Origin: PVC group bacterium
GTDB taxonomy: Bacteria; Verrucomicrobiota; Kiritimatiellia; CAIKKV01; PXCX01
Assembly: GCA_003565195.1 (NCBI GenBank)
Contig: PXCX01000071.1
Location: forward strand, 1 to 8,581
Length of the DNA: 8,581 bases
Direction: 5' to 3'
The notes beneath the pieces were generated by a model that worked only from the letters and a program-made list of their open reading frames with translations, made no database searches and was not told the origin of the DNA. Position numbers and translations under genes: made by a program. Below, in pieces: positions 7,359 through 8,581 of the stretch (positions are counted from its first letter, which is position 1; each line of letters starts with the position of its first letter).

Positions 7359-8581
7359 CAGTCCGCTGGCTTTGTGCCAGACCCGTCAAGCGCTTGACGG
7401 GTTCCATGCACGCTTGCCGGCAACGGTTTTTGATGTAGTGGAAGTCGCTACACCCGGCGATCACGACCATAAAACCGATTTACGCGAAAGTCCTCCTGAT
7501 TTCTTTACCCGGACTTTGGATAAGGCCCTGCTGGAAAAGCGAATCGATCTTGCAGTTCATAGCGCCAAAGATTTGCCGGAACCTGTGCCGTCCGGGATCG
7601 ACTGGTTCTGGTTGCCGCAAACCGGTGACCGGCGCGATGTGTTGGTGGGATCTTCACGTCCGCGGGTTATCGGGGTCAGCAGTGAACGCAGGGCTGCATA
7701 CGCGCGCCGACGGTTTCCGGATGCCGTTCTCAAACCGGTACGCGGTAATATTCAGCAACGCTTGCAACAGCTCGATCAAGGCCGTTTTGATCTGCTTGTG
7801 ATGGCGGGCGTTGCCTTGCAAAGGCTGGCGTTTGATACGCGTATTGCGGAATGGATCCCGCTAAGCGAACTGGAGACACCGGAGGGGCAGGGGACGTTGG
7901 CGGTAACGTTCCGCCAGGGTGACAAGCGTATGAATGCCATCCGCAGCCTGTTTGTCAAAGCGGCAACCTTTGCCGGCGCCGGGGTTTGTGAAGCCCATCT
8001 GACGCTTGATGCCAGGCGCGCCCTGAGCACCGCGGAGGTCTGCCTGTACGATGCCCTGATGGATGATACGGTTTTAAATTATCTTCCGGCAGGCACCCGT
8101 AAAGTTTATGTCGGGAAACGACAGGGCGATCACAGCCGGTCACAGCCGCAAATCAACCAACGGTTGTGCGATGAGGTTCGCAAGGGACGTCGTACCGTAC
8201 GATTGAAAGGCGGTGATCCCGGAATCTTCGGCCGTTTGGCCGAGGAGGTTGAAGCGCTGGAATCGCTGGCGTTGCCGTACCGGGTCATTCCCGGTATCAG
8301 TTCGATGCAGACCGCTGCCGCAAACACCGGTATCCAGCTTACCAGGCGCGGTTGCACTCGCGGTTTTACTGTTATGACCCCGCGGATGCAAGCTGGCGCC
8401 ACCGGACCGGTTAATGCTGCAGCCAGGGCGGATCTGCCCTCCATCTTCTTTATGGCGATCAGCAAGGCCGAACAGATTGCCGATGAATTGATCGATGACG
8501 GAATGTCCGGCGATACGCCCTGTGCTCTGGTGTTCGCCGCGGGATCCGATCGCGAAACGGTTTATCAAACCCGACTGGCTG
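7318..8581 (+). CDS. hemC: Fused porphobilinogen deaminase (domain 3 missing) and uroporphyrinogen-III methyltransferase, partial
   Basis: The frame is open from ATG 7318 to the window end (421 codons seen, no stop). Residues about 8-213 match HemC domains 1 and 2: VGTRSSPLAL (10-19), HSAKD with K84 and catalytic-type D85 (81-85), SSERR (121-125), RGNIQQRL (142-149) and GQGTLAV (190-196). HemC domain 3, about 90 residues with the cofactor-binding cysteine, does not follow. Instead, SUMT (CobA) starts near 215: AGAGVCEAHLTL, YVGKRQGDHS (264-273), VRLKGGDPGIFGR (294-306) and VIPGISS (323-329). SUMT methylates uroporphyrinogen III to precorrin-2, the substrate of the dehydrogenase encoded just upstream. 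A HemD domain could follow past the edge, as CobA-HemD fusions are known. The start lies 41 bases inside the preceding gene, is preceded by GGGA, and is fixed by the conserved HemC N-terminus. Confidence 0.9.
   Translation, partial: MKNSCRAFRVGTRSSPLALCQTRQALDGFHARLPATVFDVVEVATPGDHDHKTDLRESPPDFFTRTLDKALLEKRIDLAVHSAKDLPEPVPSGIDWFWLPQTGDRRDVLVGSSRPRVIGVSSERRAAYARRRFPDAVLKPVRGNIQQRLQQLDQGRFDLLVMAGVALQRLAFDTRIAEWIPLSELETPEGQGTLAVTFRQGDKRMNAIRSLFVKAATFAGAGVCEAHLTLDARRALSTAEVCLYDALMDDTVLNYLPAGTRKVYVGKRQGDHSRSQPQINQRLCDEVRKGRRTVRLKGGDPGIFGRLAEEVEALESLALPYRVIPGISSMQTAAANTGIQLTRRGCTRGFTVMTPRMQAGATGPVNAAARADLPSIFFMAISKAEQIADELIDDGMSGDTPCALVFAAGSDRETVYQTRLA

Noticed and set aside
8041..8043. Cysteine at residue 242 of the HemC-SUMT fusion as the dipyrromethane cofactor site
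   Set aside because: The number coincides with E. coli Cys242, but the context (STAEVCLYDAL) aligns with the ADVVLYD segment of SUMT, not with the LEGGCQVP loop of HemC domain 3.

Overview
The window holds a catalase-peroxidase gene (katG) followed on the same strand by a tightly packed operon for the siroheme-dependent (Ahb) route to heme b. The last gene runs off the right edge. All recognised genes are on the + strand; I see no tRNA, rRNA, CRISPR array or mobile element. The Ahb route, with two radical-SAM enzymes, is typical of anaerobic or microaerophilic prokaryotes such as sulfate reducers, some PVC-group and clostridial bacteria, and archaea. Moderate-to-high GC, ATG starts and a bacterial sigma-70-like promoter point to a bacterium. 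I cannot fix the phylum; Desulfobacterota or a Kiritimatiellota/Lentisphaerota-like lineage are guesses.

Layout: positions 1-407 are a non-coding upstream region with an AT-rich heptamer repeat, a good candidate promoter (78-106), three potential hairpins and the katG ribosome-binding site. katG is at 408-2615. After a 103-nt gap come ahbC (2719-3906), ahbD (3903-4859), a fused ahbA-ahbB (4873-5871), a fused precorrin-2 dehydrogenase/glutamyl-tRNA reductase (5868-7358), and a fused porphobilinogen deaminase/uroporphyrinogen-III C-methyltransferase (7318 to beyond 8581). Two junctions are four-base ATGA overlaps and one is a 41-nt overlap, so the genes are probably translated in a coupled way from one transcript.

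The enzymes cover most of the route from glutamyl-tRNA to heme: HemA, HemC, SUMT, precorrin-2 dehydrogenase/ferrochelatase, AhbA/B, AhbC and AhbD. Gene order is roughly the reverse of pathway order. HemL, HemB and HemD are not seen and may lie downstream or elsewhere. KatG is a likely client of the heme, and it removes peroxide that would damage the [4Fe-4S] enzymes.

The most interesting point is that three enzymes appear shortened at their C-terminal ends. The HemC part stops before domain 3, which normally carries the dipyrromethane-cofactor cysteine, and passes directly into the methyltransferase. The HemA part lacks most of its dimerisation domain. AhbD ends inside its second iron-sulfur-cluster motif, with Arg at one expected Cys. 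Together with three gene fusions, this describes an unusually compacted heme pathway whose activity cannot be taken for granted.
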